NCBI GenBank assembly: GCA_001566295.1
Contig: KQ964246.1
Span: 3,782,001-3,846,000 of the forward strand
Length of the DNA stretch: 64,000 nt
Direction of reading: 5' to 3'
From: Microdochium bolleyi
Lineage: Eukaryota > Ascomycota > Sordariomycetes > Xylariales > Microdochiaceae
The notes beneath the pieces are model-generated. The model was not told where the DNA came from. It made no database searches and saw only the letters and a list, made by a program, of their open reading frames with translations. Each line of letters opens with the position of its first letter. Positions within the stretch are counted from its first letter, which is position 1. Position numbers and translations under genes: made by a program. Of the stretch, positions 1-10,069 are shown in pieces.

Positions 1-1606
1 CTTGTGATTGGCTATTGAGAGCAACAAACTGAAAGTCTCGATCTCCCGAAAAGACCACAAGAGAACGCTGCAAGGAAGTTACCCGCAATCGCTCTTCAAG
101 TGCTGCAGAGGCCTCGATGTCCAATTTTATTTTGAGCGCTACATTTGAGAGTCCTGACCAGCTCCTGGCAATCCGTTGTTCCACCCATCGAAGTAACTCC
201 TGCTTGCCACGTGAAATCAATCCTCAAAGAGTCGCACTGATCAAAGCGAATCTGCGGTGTACCAAGTGCGTGGTCACCACGAATAGCCCGAGTGCCACGC
301 AGGAATCCATGACGGCCACGATAGAGGAATTTGGAAGCTTCGTGATGCTCCGAGCTTGACATATGATTCGGATTGGTGCGCCCTATCTGGCTGCCGACAA
401 TTTCAGGCCACCTACAAAGGCACAGGCAGAAAACAATACGACCGGTTCTAAGAGGAAAAGAGCACCAACGTCCTGGAGCCCCTTTAGTCCAGTCTGGTCA
501 GGGGATGGCGACCCATAGCCTGCGATCTAGGGAGTCTCCTTCTGATCAGACAGCAGCGTCACCCAGGCGGTGACTCGGTTTCATGGAACACCTCGAATCT
601 CAAGCAGACTCGGGACCGGAGTTCAAGGTAGACATTCCCGTCTTGGCCCTTATCCAAGTGAAGATGATCCAACCGGGGCATGTCTTCAGCCGATGCACGG
701 CTCGTCATGGTCAGCTTGGCTTTAGCGACCATACTCCCTGAGGTCATGCTCTGTCGACCTACCGCGTGTCCGTCCCCAGCGGCACCACACGCCTGAACAT
801 CAACGTCATCAACATCACAGCGAGGCCCACGGACAACACCACAGTCCTGGTCGTCAATGTTGCAGCGCAGGCTGTTGGCTTTGTGCACATAAGTTAACAA
901 AAGTTATACACCATGGTACGTCAGATAGAGTGGCTGCCCTTGTCACGCACATGCCTGAAGATGTCATGGCCGGCCGGCCGCTCGGCGTCGGAGACTGGAA
1001 CTCCAGCCCCCTGCACCTTGCGGGGTTCAACATTCAGGGCTCAGCAGCGGGTCGGTCTGTGTGCATGACTCTGACGCGGTATGCAGCTCTGGCGCCAGCC
1101 TTCATGTGGTAATTGCCAAGTTTTGAATGAAGTGCATGTTGAGAGGCAATATGCTGACAACTTCTTGTTTTTGCTATACACGCCAGGGTTCTCGCCTGCA
1201 ACATTAAGAACAGACTCCCGCGATAGTCGCGGTGTCGGACGCTTCACCCTGAGGTTGTCACTGTAGACTGCCGCGTGGCTGGTCGGGGCTCCTGAAGCCG
1301 CCGGTCCCGAGTTGCGCCAGAGTCCGGTAACGCTAGGCCTATCTCCCGGTCTGATACCAAGCGCATGCCGGCTCTAGACGTGCGTGCCCCCATGTGTGTG
1401 CCATGCTTTGCAAAACTCAGGCTACTCGCTACCAGATACTGATAGGTACTCTACCACGTGGACCTCGAGTATGGCTCAGATCTCGAGGGTTTCTAAATTG
1501 GGCCCCTCGCGTGTTTGGAGCCACCGCTTGGTCTGCGTTTTTTCCCCATGCATCGGAGAAAGCATGAACATATCCTCTAGCAGGATGCTGTTCGGAAAGC
1601 AAGAGA
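1..1606. other. Left-edge region without a supportable gene
   Basis: Only short ORFs are present, on both strands. At 583-760 there is an ATG-initiated plus-strand ORF of about 50 codons. At about 750-897 a different plus frame reads like a beta-rich, Asn-Ile-Thr-containing C-terminus that stops at the TAA at 895-897. Splicing that joins them convincingly could not be found, so they may be a decayed gene or chance. The rest looks intergenic. Confidence 0.5.
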
Positions 1607-1614
1607 TATATAAA
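1607..1614 (+). promoter_or_regulatory. TATA box of the acidic repeat protein gene
   Basis: A TATATAAA element lies about 220 bp before the first suitable ATG (1832) of the downstream open frame. It supports plus-strand transcription. An upstream ATG at 1641 opens a nine-codon uORF (including its stop), so the leader may carry a small uORF. Confidence 0.45.
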
Positions 1615-1831
1615 TCTTGAGCATCCCGCTATACTTTCTGGATGAATCAGTCGCAACAGCAGGTCTGATCACGTCCCGTTTGAGAATCACATTCGTGCAG
1701 CTCTCCTCCTCGTGTCCCAAGCCAACACCAGAGAAGTCATCGACAACTTGACTCAGCCATACAACTCTACCCAACTCCAGCTGTTTCCTCGCATAGTTTC
1801 TGTTATTCGCGCCACTCAAAACATCCTCACG

Positions 1832-3274
1832 ATGCCGAAATGTTACAACAAAGGCGGTGCCGATCTGACCCGGGGCACTGCGACTGACACCAGCGCATAT
1901 GATGACACTTCGCGACCTCTCCCAGCAGATCCCGCAGTAGAGCAAATCAGAGACACTGCGCAGCATGATCCTATGGCTGTCGAGAGCACCGACGCGGAGA
2001 GCGTCGCGGAAAGCACCATCATAGTCAACACTGGCACCGACACAGACGATGATAGTGAAGCCGAGGATACCATCGTTGTCAACACTCGCACTGACATCGA
2101 CGCTGACCCCGACACTGAGACAGCCGGTACTATCATCGTCGACATTGGCGATACCATTGTTGTCCATACTGGCGACACCATCGTAGTCAACAGCAGCAAT
2201 ACCATCGTCGTCGCTCCACAACCCCTGACGCAAATGCAGAAGAGCCTGGCAAGGCACTTGCGCCGCAGGGCGAGATTGCTGCAACGGGAAAGACTCAGGA
2301 AGTTGATAGTCCGCGAAGTTGCTTCTGCTTCTTCTGTTGCTATAACTGTTGCTGCTGTTGGAAGCGAGCAGGTACATGAGGGTAGCGATATCGGGCTTCC
2401 CCTCAGGGGGCTCGTCCCGGAACATGCACCAGCTGGACCAATCTCTCCAGAATCTCCAACACTGGTCCCGGCGCCTTCAAGACTCCCAGAGGGCTTCTGG
2501 TCCATGATTCCAGGCTCGCCGGATCCGCCCGTGGCACCATCACCTCCATGGCCGTGGATCTCGAGCTCCGTGCAGTCGGACATCCCAGGTCTTCCCGCGC
2601 CACTACTCCCAGCTCCTCGTAACTGGGCACCCGCTGTCCATGACCAGCACAGCTATGTGAACCCGGCGGATCTCTTCCTGCACTCGACTCCCGACGTGGC
2701 GACTTCTGACAGCGACGATATCGTGCTCACATGGGATCATTACGAGTCGGACACCGGGTCTGGGAGCGAGACACTGGTCGACTCTGACAACATGAGCAGC
2801 ACTGCTGTTGCTGATGACTTTGACGATGACACGTTCGTTGGTGACTGGGAAGGCGATGGCGGCGAGAATTGGAATGATGGCGAGGGTGATGATGATGGCG
2901 ACGACCGGGATGGTGTCAATGGTGGATTTGCTGGTGGGTGCGGCGACGGATCCGGATCTGACGATGACGATGAAGTAGGAGACCTCAGCCCTGATCATGA
3001 GTCGGACGACGACGCCAGCGAGGACCTAGCGGTCTACGATGACGACGACGACGATGGCGGTGAGGGCGGCGACGAGTTGCCGGAGGAGACGACAGGCAGC
3101 CAAGCTGCAGGCATCTATCCCTTCACCGGCGTGGGCACTAGCCGGCCCGACCCTGAGTACGAGCGGATGCTCCGCGACTACCATGAGCACTCGGACTGGC
3201 AAAACGACGCTGACGACGAGAGAGAGCCGAGCGAGGACCCGGAAGAGAGGCCGAGGAAGAGACGCCGGCTCTAG
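1832..3274 (+). CDS. Acidic disordered protein with TIIV/TIVV repeats and basic tail
   Basis: Single-exon frame of 480 codons from the ATG at 1832. The frame stays open upstream to about 1712 but has no earlier ATG. I do not recognise an enzyme family. Residues about 60-130 carry six copies of a short hydrophobic motif (TIIV or TIVV), most flanked by Asp/Glu/Ser/Thr. This resembles SUMO-interaction motifs. A basic Arg/Leu/Gln helix-like stretch follows (about 130-160), then a Pro/Ser-rich segment, then long Asp/Glu/Gly runs. The protein ends in RPRKRRRL, a plausible nuclear localisation signal. The composition predicts an intrinsically disordered, probably nuclear, protein. Antisense ORFs over 2 kb are shadows of the repetitive codons. 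A function is not assigned; the coding call rests on length, the TATA box and the sensible C-terminus. Confidence 0.6.
   Translation: MPKCYNKGGADLTRGTATDTSAYDDTSRPLPADPAVEQIRDTAQHDPMAVESTDAESVAESTIIVNTGTDTDDDSEAEDTIVVNTRTDIDADPDTETAGTIIVDIGDTIVVHTGDTIVVNSSNTIVVAPQPLTQMQKSLARHLRRRARLLQRERLRKLIVREVASASSVAITVAAVGSEQVHEGSDIGLPLRGLVPEHAPAGPISPESPTLVPAPSRLPEGFWSMIPGSPDPPVAPSPPWPWISSSVQSDIPGLPAPLLPAPRNWAPAVHDQHSYVNPADLFLHSTPDVATSDSDDIVLTWDHYESDTGSGSETLVDSDNMSSTAVADDFDDDTFVGDWEGDGGENWNDGEGDDDGDDRDGVNGGFAGGCGDGSGSDDDDEVGDLSPDHESDDDASEDLAVYDDDDDDGGEGGDELPEETTGSQAAGIYPFTGVGTSRPDPEYERMLRDYHEHSDWQNDADDEREPSEDPEERPRKRRRL
2014..2214 (+). repeat. Imperfect tandem repeat encoding TI[IV]V motifs
   Basis: Six diverged copies of a unit centred on ACCATC(A/G)T(A/C/T)GT(C/T), encoding Thr-Ile-(Ile/Val)-Val followed by Asn, Asp, His or Ala. 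Spacing shrinks from about 17-20 codons at the 5' end to about 8 at the 3' end, which suggests recent local duplication in the distal copies. Confidence 0.7.
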
Positions 3275-3583
3275 CAGATGCCTTGGTGCCTTGGTGCGGC
3301 TCCGGGTGGGTCCCCGCTGGGGTGCTGTGCAAACAGGGGATCGACGGGGCGCTCCTTCCGCAGGCGGGCTCCACCACGGCTTGACCACTGTGGCCGCGTG
3401 TCAGAAGCCAAGCCCGGCCTCCGTCCTCCAGCACTACACCACAACCTTGAGGGCTCTCTGCGCAGGCACACAACAGCTCAGCTCGCCATGGGCATGCATT
3501 GCGACGACTCCATCCCTCCTGCTCTCCCATAGCAACCCCCCTCACCCCCTTCCGCCTCCAGCGACGCCGAGCCGGCCGCTGCA

Positions 3584-5144
3584 ATGTCGCTTTCCGACAT
3601 CGGCTCAGGTAAGCACAGCTTCCTTCCCCCTGCGCCCATCCGCCTGCACCATGACGGTGCGGCAGCACGACTGACACGACCACCGCCTCTCCAGACCTGT
3701 CCGCCTGGGCCTCCTCTCTCCCGACAGAGCTCCTCCTCGCCGAGCTGCACAGACGACAGGATGCCGACCCCACGACTTCGACCGAGCCTGCCGCCGAGCC
3801 GCCCCAGCCGACCTGTGGCACAAAGCAGCGAGGAACCTACGACACGCCCCTCCACGTCTTCGCCCTCGTCCTCATCCTCACGCTCAGCACATTATGTACG
3901 TCATTAGCGCCGCTCCCATGCACACTCCAGCAACTGCTAACCACGGAGAATCAATAGCATGCGGCTTCCCCCTCGTCTCCCGCCGAATGTCCTCCAAGAG
4001 CCGCCGGACCAGCTACATCGTCTTCCTGTCTCAGCACTTTGGCACCGGCGTCCTCATTGCCACAGCGTTCGTACACCTGCTGCCCACAGCCTTCATCTCC
4101 CTCACGAACCCGTGTCTGCCATATGCCTTTAGCGAGGGCTACCAGCCTATGGCGGGCCTCATCGCCATGGTCTCTGCCATGAGCGTCGTCGGGCTCGAGT
4201 CGTACCTCACCACGCGGGGCGCTTCGCACCACCATCACAACCACGGCTGGGACGAGTCAGATGACGAGGGCCACAACGGTGGTGCTGGAGGTCCAGACAG
4301 TCACAAAACACATCACAACGAGGCAGGCGGCCTGGCTGCGAGCCGACAGTTGAGCCACAGGCCATCGGATATCGTCATGGGCGATGTGGGCGCGAGCCGC
4401 GGACTCATGGCAGACCTCTCGCCCATGCCAGGCTCGACGCCAGTGACTGGGACCACCCCAGGCGACGCAGGAGGAGCGCCGCACCGCAAACACTCAGCAG
4501 ACAGTGACAGCGACGACGAAGATCTCGATCTGGATATGGACGAGCTCGACCCGACGACAGCCGAGGAGTCTCGCTCGCTCGCCCGCGGCACAGACAGATC
4601 CTCCCACCACCACGATCGTCCCTCGATGGACGGGCCCACATCGCCGGACGAGCAGAAACGCCTCATGCTGCAGTGCATGCTCCTTGAGGCTGGCATCCTG
4701 TTCCACAGCGTGTTCATTGGCATGGCGGTCTCTGTTGCTACGGGTCCTCCCTTTGTCGTCTTCCTCACAGCCATCGCGTTCCACCAGACCTTTGAGGGCC
4801 TCGCCCTTGGCTCGCGCATCGCCGCGATCAACTTCCCGCGGTCGTCCGTCCGGCCGTGGCTCATGGTTCTCGCATACGGATGCACGACGCCGCTGGGCCA
4901 AGCGATCGGTCTGGCAGTGCACACGTTGTACGACCCGATGAGCCAGACGGGCCTGCTGGTCGTGGGGTTCATGAACGCCATCTCGAGCGGGCTGTTGCTA
5001 TTTGCTGGACTCGTGCAGCTCCTCGCCGAGGACTTTCTCACAGAGAAGAGCTACAGATCGCTTAAGGGCAAGGAGCGCCTGCGCGCCGGTGGTGCCGTGC
5101 TCGCGGGCGCCGGGCTCATGGCTCTCGTTGGCGCGTTCGCGTAA
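3584..5144 (+). CDS. ZIP-family zinc/iron transporter
   Basis: Exons 3584-3608, 3695-3895 and 3958-5144 give 470 aa. Introns are 86 and 62 bp with GTAAGC and GTACGT donors. The family moves Zn2+ or Fe2+ into the cytosol across the plasma membrane or an organelle membrane. TM1 begins near residue 60 (LHVFALVLIL). After it come SCGFPLVSRR, the FLSQHFGTGVLIATAFVHLLP segment, and a long cytosolic loop with a His cluster (HHHHNHG) and several His/Asp-rich patches typical of metal sensing. The C-terminal half keeps the ZIP signature: HSVFIG in TM4, HQTFEGLALG in TM5 and then TM6-TM8. The acidic/His-rich central loop is unusually long. It resembles yeast ZRT1/2-type plasma membrane transporters, but which metal it carries cannot be told from sequence. 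Confidence 0.9.
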
Positions 5145-5723
5145 CATGCACAAGCCAAGGGCTCAGAGTGTCGCCAGATAGAAAAAGTATATAGAGTAGC
5201 ATGCAAATAGAGTGTTTGAACCATACACGTGGGCAGTTTAGCAGGATCGTATCATCTTGTGCTTGTCTCGCAAAACCCGAGGTAGGCAACTCTCGCTATC
5301 CTTGCAGAACCGTGCCAGCCGCGCGACTTGACTTCCTCCACCCGCGGACGGGGGCCCTAGCTATTCCATCCACCCATTGCCTGCGGACTATTTCAGCAAG
5401 GCTTTCTCTGTTAATCGCAGTGTTTATGATGCGGTTCTTACTTTTCACAGGATTCGATAGGCGTGTACATGCCGAACTCAAGTGCGAATCTAGGTCTCTG
5501 TTAACGGTGATGCCTCTACCGAAGCACCGAGGTTTAGGGGTTCGGACGTTCCAGATCCCGGAAGCTGACAAAGGTTCGTGATCATGCGGTTCCATCTCAC
5601 AGGCACAGACAGCCGTTCGGCAGCTGGTTGCGTAGATGCCGTATATGTTCAGGGAATATCCTAAAGCTCCTAGTGACTTGGTATTTCGGCAAGTTTACCA
5701 TGGTCTTAATCTCCTCCTATCGG
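5145..5723. other. Convergent intergenic region
   Basis: 3' flanks of the ZIP transporter (plus) and the Nudix gene (minus). No further coding signal seen; the ORFs here lack codon bias and recognisable motifs. Confidence 0.6.
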
Positions 5724-7049
5724 TCATAGCTTGGACCCGCCGCCGCTTTGCTCATCCTTCTCTCTGTCGGCCTTCAGCTCCGCGAGAATCTCATCGCGGT
5801 CGACAATCTCGACATGTGTCGGACCGGGACCGGCAAACTTTACCAGCACACACCTCTCCCAGTCCCCTCCCCGTCCAGTGTCGGCGAGCTCCCGGCCAGG
5901 CTTGTCCAGCGTGAGGATCGCCCGAGAGTCTGCTTTCCTCAGACCGATAGAGTTGGGGCTGATGCATTTGTCGGCCCACGGGATTTGCGATGTTGGTTGC
6001 TTCGCATACTTGTCCTGCGTGCATGTCGGCACCTTCTGGAGCCACGCGAGCAGCTTCTCGCGCTGCGCAGCGTAGTGGGCCGCTTTGTCCGTGTTGTTGG
6101 TTGTCGCTGTCGGATGCGGGCCCTTGACGAACTGCCCGACCATCTGGATGAGGAAGACCTGTGGCGGGAACATGATGGACTTTCCAGCCATGTTGCGCGC
6201 GTTCCACGCGCCTGGGTCGTCAAAGCGCGCCGTCATGATTTCGCTGCCGTCCGGTGTGGGGATCTGTGCTTCCTCCTGCTCTGCGGCTGCTATCGCGGAG
6301 CCCTGTGGTGTCGAGGACGCCATCATACTGCCGTCGTTGTCGTTTCCTGTCAAGGGTAGCATGTAGAGGTACATTTGCGTGGAGAATCTCTTGGGTGTGG
6401 GAGGCGGCGTCAGCCACCGTGTGAAAGGTCGCAAGTTGTCTATGTCGGGCTCTCCACCAACGGACTTAAGCCAGTCCACAAACCGGACCTCGTTCTTGTA
6501 GATCGCTCTCCTGGCCTTGTCGCGCTCGGCGGCGGGCAGGCTGAGCAGTGGGCCATCTTTCTTGCCCGTTGGGCGCGCCAGAAGGATACCGCTCTCCTCG
6601 AATGTCTCACGGATGGCAGCAAGGCGGTACTGGAGCGAGTCCTGGTGGCGCTTGGGATCGCCCGGAAGAGGAACTTCCCCGTCGTGGAAGTCTGAGAGGT
6701 TCCCACCGGGAAAGACATGGGCCGACGGGAACGAGGATGACGTCTTTACCCTGCGCAGCAGAAGAATTTGGTTTGTAGGCGAGAGCAAGACGATGCTGGC
6801 GCTCGGCCTCGGCTCAGGAGGGGGCCCGCCTTTTGCAGAACGTCCGCCTTTGGCCTTCGGGTTATACATGGCGCCTGACATGGTTACAGAGCCTGTCGAG
6901 AGCAGGCGAGCTTGTGCGGGCTGTGTACCTCTGTGCTGGTGCCAACGAGGACTAGGGTGTGGTGAGAGCAAGGCGTGGAAGCGGTAGCACTCCTGTCGCA
7001 GGATGGTCTGGGAAGTTGCAAAGAGCCCGACAAAGGGCCTTGTCGACAT
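5724..7049 (-). CDS. NUDT19-type Nudix hydrolase with C-terminal SKL
   Basis: Unspliced, 441 aa from the first ATG in frame (7049). NUDT19-like enzymes hydrolyse CoA and acyl-CoA to 3',5'-ADP and (acyl)phosphopantetheine in peroxisomes. The fold begins near residue 82 (ASIVLLSP, then QILLLRR). The Nudix box is split in the way typical of this family: FPGG at about 109-112, an insert of about 45 residues, then RETFEESG. The last three residues are SKL, a canonical PTS1 peroxisome signal. The N-terminus up to residue 56 is rich in Arg/Ser/His without acidic clusters and ends in ARLLSTGS, like a mitochondrial presequence. A second ATG at 6881 would give a form lacking it. Dual mitochondrial/peroxisomal targeting is inferred. 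Substrate is assigned from family only. Confidence 0.85.
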   Translation of the reverse strand: MSTRPFVGLFATSQTILRQECYRFHALLSPHPSPRWHQHRGTQPAQARLLSTGSVTMSGAMYNPKAKGGRSAKGGPPPEPRPSASIVLLSPTNQILLLRRVKTSSSFPSAHVFPGGNLSDFHDGEVPLPGDPKRHQDSLQYRLAAIRETFEESGILLARPTGKKDGPLLSLPAAERDKARRAIYKNEVRFVDWLKSVGGEPDIDNLRPFTRWLTPPPTPKRFSTQMYLYMLPLTGNDNDGSMMASSTPQGSAIAAAEQEEAQIPTPDGSEIMTARFDDPGAWNARNMAGKSIMFPPQVFLIQMVGQFVKGPHPTATTNNTDKAAHYAAQREKLLAWLQKVPTCTQDKYAKQPTSQIPWADKCISPNSIGLRKADSRAILTLDKPGRELADTGRGGDWERCVLVKFAGPGPTHVEIVDRDEILAELKADREKDEQSGGGSKL

Positions 7050-8276
7050 TGTATGGTGTCCAACGGTGAGCTGCACTGGATGCAGCTGACTATCGTGCCT
7101 AGGTGCGGCTCAACCCAGGGTGGGCTGGCCTGTGCCGAGGCAGTTCGGGGTCGGGGAAGGCCCACCACCGCCCTCAGACATGCTGGGGAAGGTCGTCCAT
7201 CGATGCCAGGTAGCTCAGCCCAGAATCTGGGGAAGCTTGGCGTATTGCCCACGCTAGGTCAGGCACAGTTGAGTTGTCCTCATTGCCGTTCGGTGGTGAT
7301 GGGCCAGGGTCTGGACTGCAGCCCGCAGCCTGCAGGCAGTGAGAGCCTTCCAACGCTCGGTGTAGGCCTCGTGCATTGTACCCGGCCGACGGGTGGGTCG
7401 TACATTACGCTTGATGCAATTCGAGCTGGCGTTCGTCAAGCTACACCTCATCTTGGGCCGCGCGGTCCGCCATCACGCTGAGCTTGGCCTTGAAGCCGAT
7501 GAAGGATCCGAAGCCTGGACGAAGACTGCATGCTAGGCTTGGTGACTGCGGAGCTGTGCCGTCGCCTCCGAGAGCATATGTAGGTGGCTGGGAGGCGAGG
7601 CGCCGTGCCGTGAAGCTGCCACGAGCTGTGTGGTCGGGGCGGACGGAGCCATCGGAGCTGCATCTGGCGTCATTGTGCCGCCGAGGTCGCGTGAGGTCGA
7701 TTGCCGGGTCTTGTGTGGTTGTGAAGCAAGATGCCGACGGCGTCGACCCCCACGATCGTGGCCTGGAGTGTGGGCGCTGCAAGCACGCAAATTGGCAGCC
7801 GCGAGCACGCCATCTGCTAAAAGTGGGATGGCGACAGCGACAGCCGTCCGCACCTTCCTCGGACCGTTTGGACATCAAACAATTGAAGATGATCTCAGAT
7901 ATATGTACTTTAAGCATGTATCGTGAGGTGTCGTCCAGGCCCCTGGGACCGTTCTGTAACCCCAACGTGGTCACCGCATAGGCGTCATCCATCGCCAGTC
8001 TCTGTACGTACCCCTCCTCGTGACGCCCGTCGTCTTGTCGCGGCACAGCTCACGGCCCCTCCCGGCCGGCAAGCATCCGGTGACAGCGCAGAGCATCCCT
8101 GCACTGTTCGTGCATGGCTCCCCGACTGCCTGTCCACGAATCCTGGCCCTGGCAGCCCAGCTTCCAAAGTTCTTCTTGGGCCTTTGCTACCCGCAGCTGA
8201 CGAATACTCAAAAGCAACCTCAACCCATCTTACCACAACATCATCCTCCCGCTTGCCAGCACTCGGTAGCGCAGGC
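7050..8276. other. Divergent promoter region, Nudix gene / sulfatase
   Basis: 1.2 kb between the heads of the Nudix hydrolase (minus) and the sulfatase (plus). Open frames on both strands, the longest about 200 codons on the minus strand (7441-8046), have no recognisable motif and no support. I treat the region as regulatory. Confidence 0.5.
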
Positions 8277-10069
8277 ATGTCCCCAGCCAAGAGACCAAAC
8301 TTCCTCATTGTCGTAGCCCACGACCTGGGCTACAGCGACACCAGCCCTTATGGCAGCGAGATCCAAACCCCGGCCCTGGACCGCCTCGCCAGGGAGGGCG
8401 TCCTCATGACAGACTTCCATACGGCCGTAGCTTGCTCTCCAACTCGTGCCATGCTCATGTCCGGCACAGACAGCCACATGGCCGGCCTCAGCCAGCTTGC
8501 CGAGGACATAAAGCTCAACAGGCACTACCAGGGCCGGCCCGCCTACGAGAGCTACCTTAATCAGCGCGTCGCTGCCCTGCCAGAGCTCCTCAGGGACGCC
8601 GGCTACCATACTATCATGTCTGGAAAATGGTGAGTTTTTGCTACCTCCTGTGATACCGATATCCACCGATCCCCGATGTCAGAGTGCTGTCGTTTTGCGG
8701 CGCATGTCTTGCTGATAGAGTGACTGATTCAGACAGGCATCTGGGCACAAAAGCGCACCTAAGTCCTCATGCCCGAGGCTTTGACAAGAGCTTCGTCTAC
8801 CTCGCCGGCTCAGGCAATCATTTCAACGACGAGCCTCAGCTGGGAGATTTTGTGGACTACCTGTATCGGCATCCTGCAGTCGACAGTGAAGGCCTGTGGA
8901 TGCGGGACGGCACATTTCTCGACCGCAGAAAGGACCTGCCAGCAGATTTCTACTCCACAAAGACTTTCACGGATGAGCTGATCCAGTACCTGGATGATCG
9001 CACTCCGCAGGACAGAGAGAAGCCATTCTTTGCGTACCTGTCTTTCACAGCACCGCACTGGCCACTACATGCCCCGCAGGAAGTCATCGACAAGTACAAA
9101 GGCCAGTACAATGATGGGCCAGAAGCTTTGCGGGCTCGCCGGATACAGACTCTCGTTGAGCAAGGTCTTGTGGCGCGCGGAGTGGGAACGAGTCCTTCGG
9201 CCACGAAGGGCGGTGCAGCAGTCGACACGCCGTGGGAAAACATGCCCGAGCATGAGCGCCGTGTCTCGTCGCGATGCATGGAGACATATGCAGCAATGGT
9301 TGATTTGATCGACCAGAACGTTGGGAGAGTCATCGATCGCCTCGAGAAGACAGGCGAGCTAAACAACACTTTTGTCTTGTTCATGTCTGACAACGGTGCT
9401 GAGGGCAAGATGCTCGAGGCGCTCCCAGTAACGGCGGGAGTGCCACTTGTGCATATCCTGAAGACCTTCTACGACAACTCGGTGCAGAATATTGGAAACG
9501 CCGACTCGTTCGTGTGGTACGGCCCACGATGGGCCGGAGCTGCGGCGGCACCAACCAAAGGATCGGCACGCAGCGCCATCAGAAGCCCGTGCATTATCCG
9601 GTACCCAAGAATGATCACGCCGCAACTAGACGGCAGGGCAATCACCAATGAGTTCACGACCGTAATGGACATTCTACCCACCATTCTCGACTTGGCTGGG
9701 GTGCAGCATCCGGGTGCCTACTACCGACAGCGGGCCATCGCACCCCTACGCGGCCGATCTTGGATGCCTTACCTCACCGGCCGCGCAGCAACGGTGCATA
9801 ATGGCGGCTCCCAGGACATCAGTGGCTGGGAGCTCTTCGGGCGCCGGGCCCTGCGGCGTGGAAAGTGGAAGGCCGTGTTCGCGCCGGCGCCTCAAGGCTC
9901 GAATTCGTGGGAGTTGTATGACGTGTCAGAGGACGTCATGGAGAGGAACAATCTGTCAAGGCAGGAGCCCGAGGTGCTCAGCCAGCTGCTGATGGAGTGG
10001 GAGAAGTACTACTCGGAGACCGGCATGTACGACCCTGGTGTGGAAGCCAACCGGTACGCGGTCAGCTGA
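8277..10069 (+). CDS. Type I sulfatase, AtsA-like arylsulfatase
   Basis: Exons 8277-8629 and 8737-10069 give 561 aa; the 107-bp intron splits the Trp of SGKWHLG. These enzymes hydrolyse sulfate esters using a formylglycine made from Cys. The modification motif CSPTR is at residues 53-57, and the Lys/His pair of GKWH is at 117-119. The second metal-binding motif SDNG supplies Asp336 and Asn337. The alignment to the Pseudomonas aeruginosa arylsulfatase AtsA family runs nearly gap-free from residue 3, so this is the bacterial-type subfamily rather than choline sulfatase. In AtsA the first metal motif has two Asp; here it reads AHDLG, so the first Asp is replaced by His15. No signal peptide is visible, which suggests a cytosolic enzyme used in sulfur scavenging. 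Activity is unproven given the substituted ligand. Confidence 0.88.

Noticed and set aside
1577..2583. Long minus-strand frames opposite the acidic repeat protein
   Set aside because: They mirror the GAT/GAC and ATC/GTC-rich codons of the plus gene; the plus frame is longer and has a TATA box.
7441..8046. Minus-strand frame of about 200 codons between the Nudix and sulfatase genes
   Set aside because: No motif, mixed composition, lies fully within a divergent promoter; starts with an arbitrary codon in high-GC DNA.
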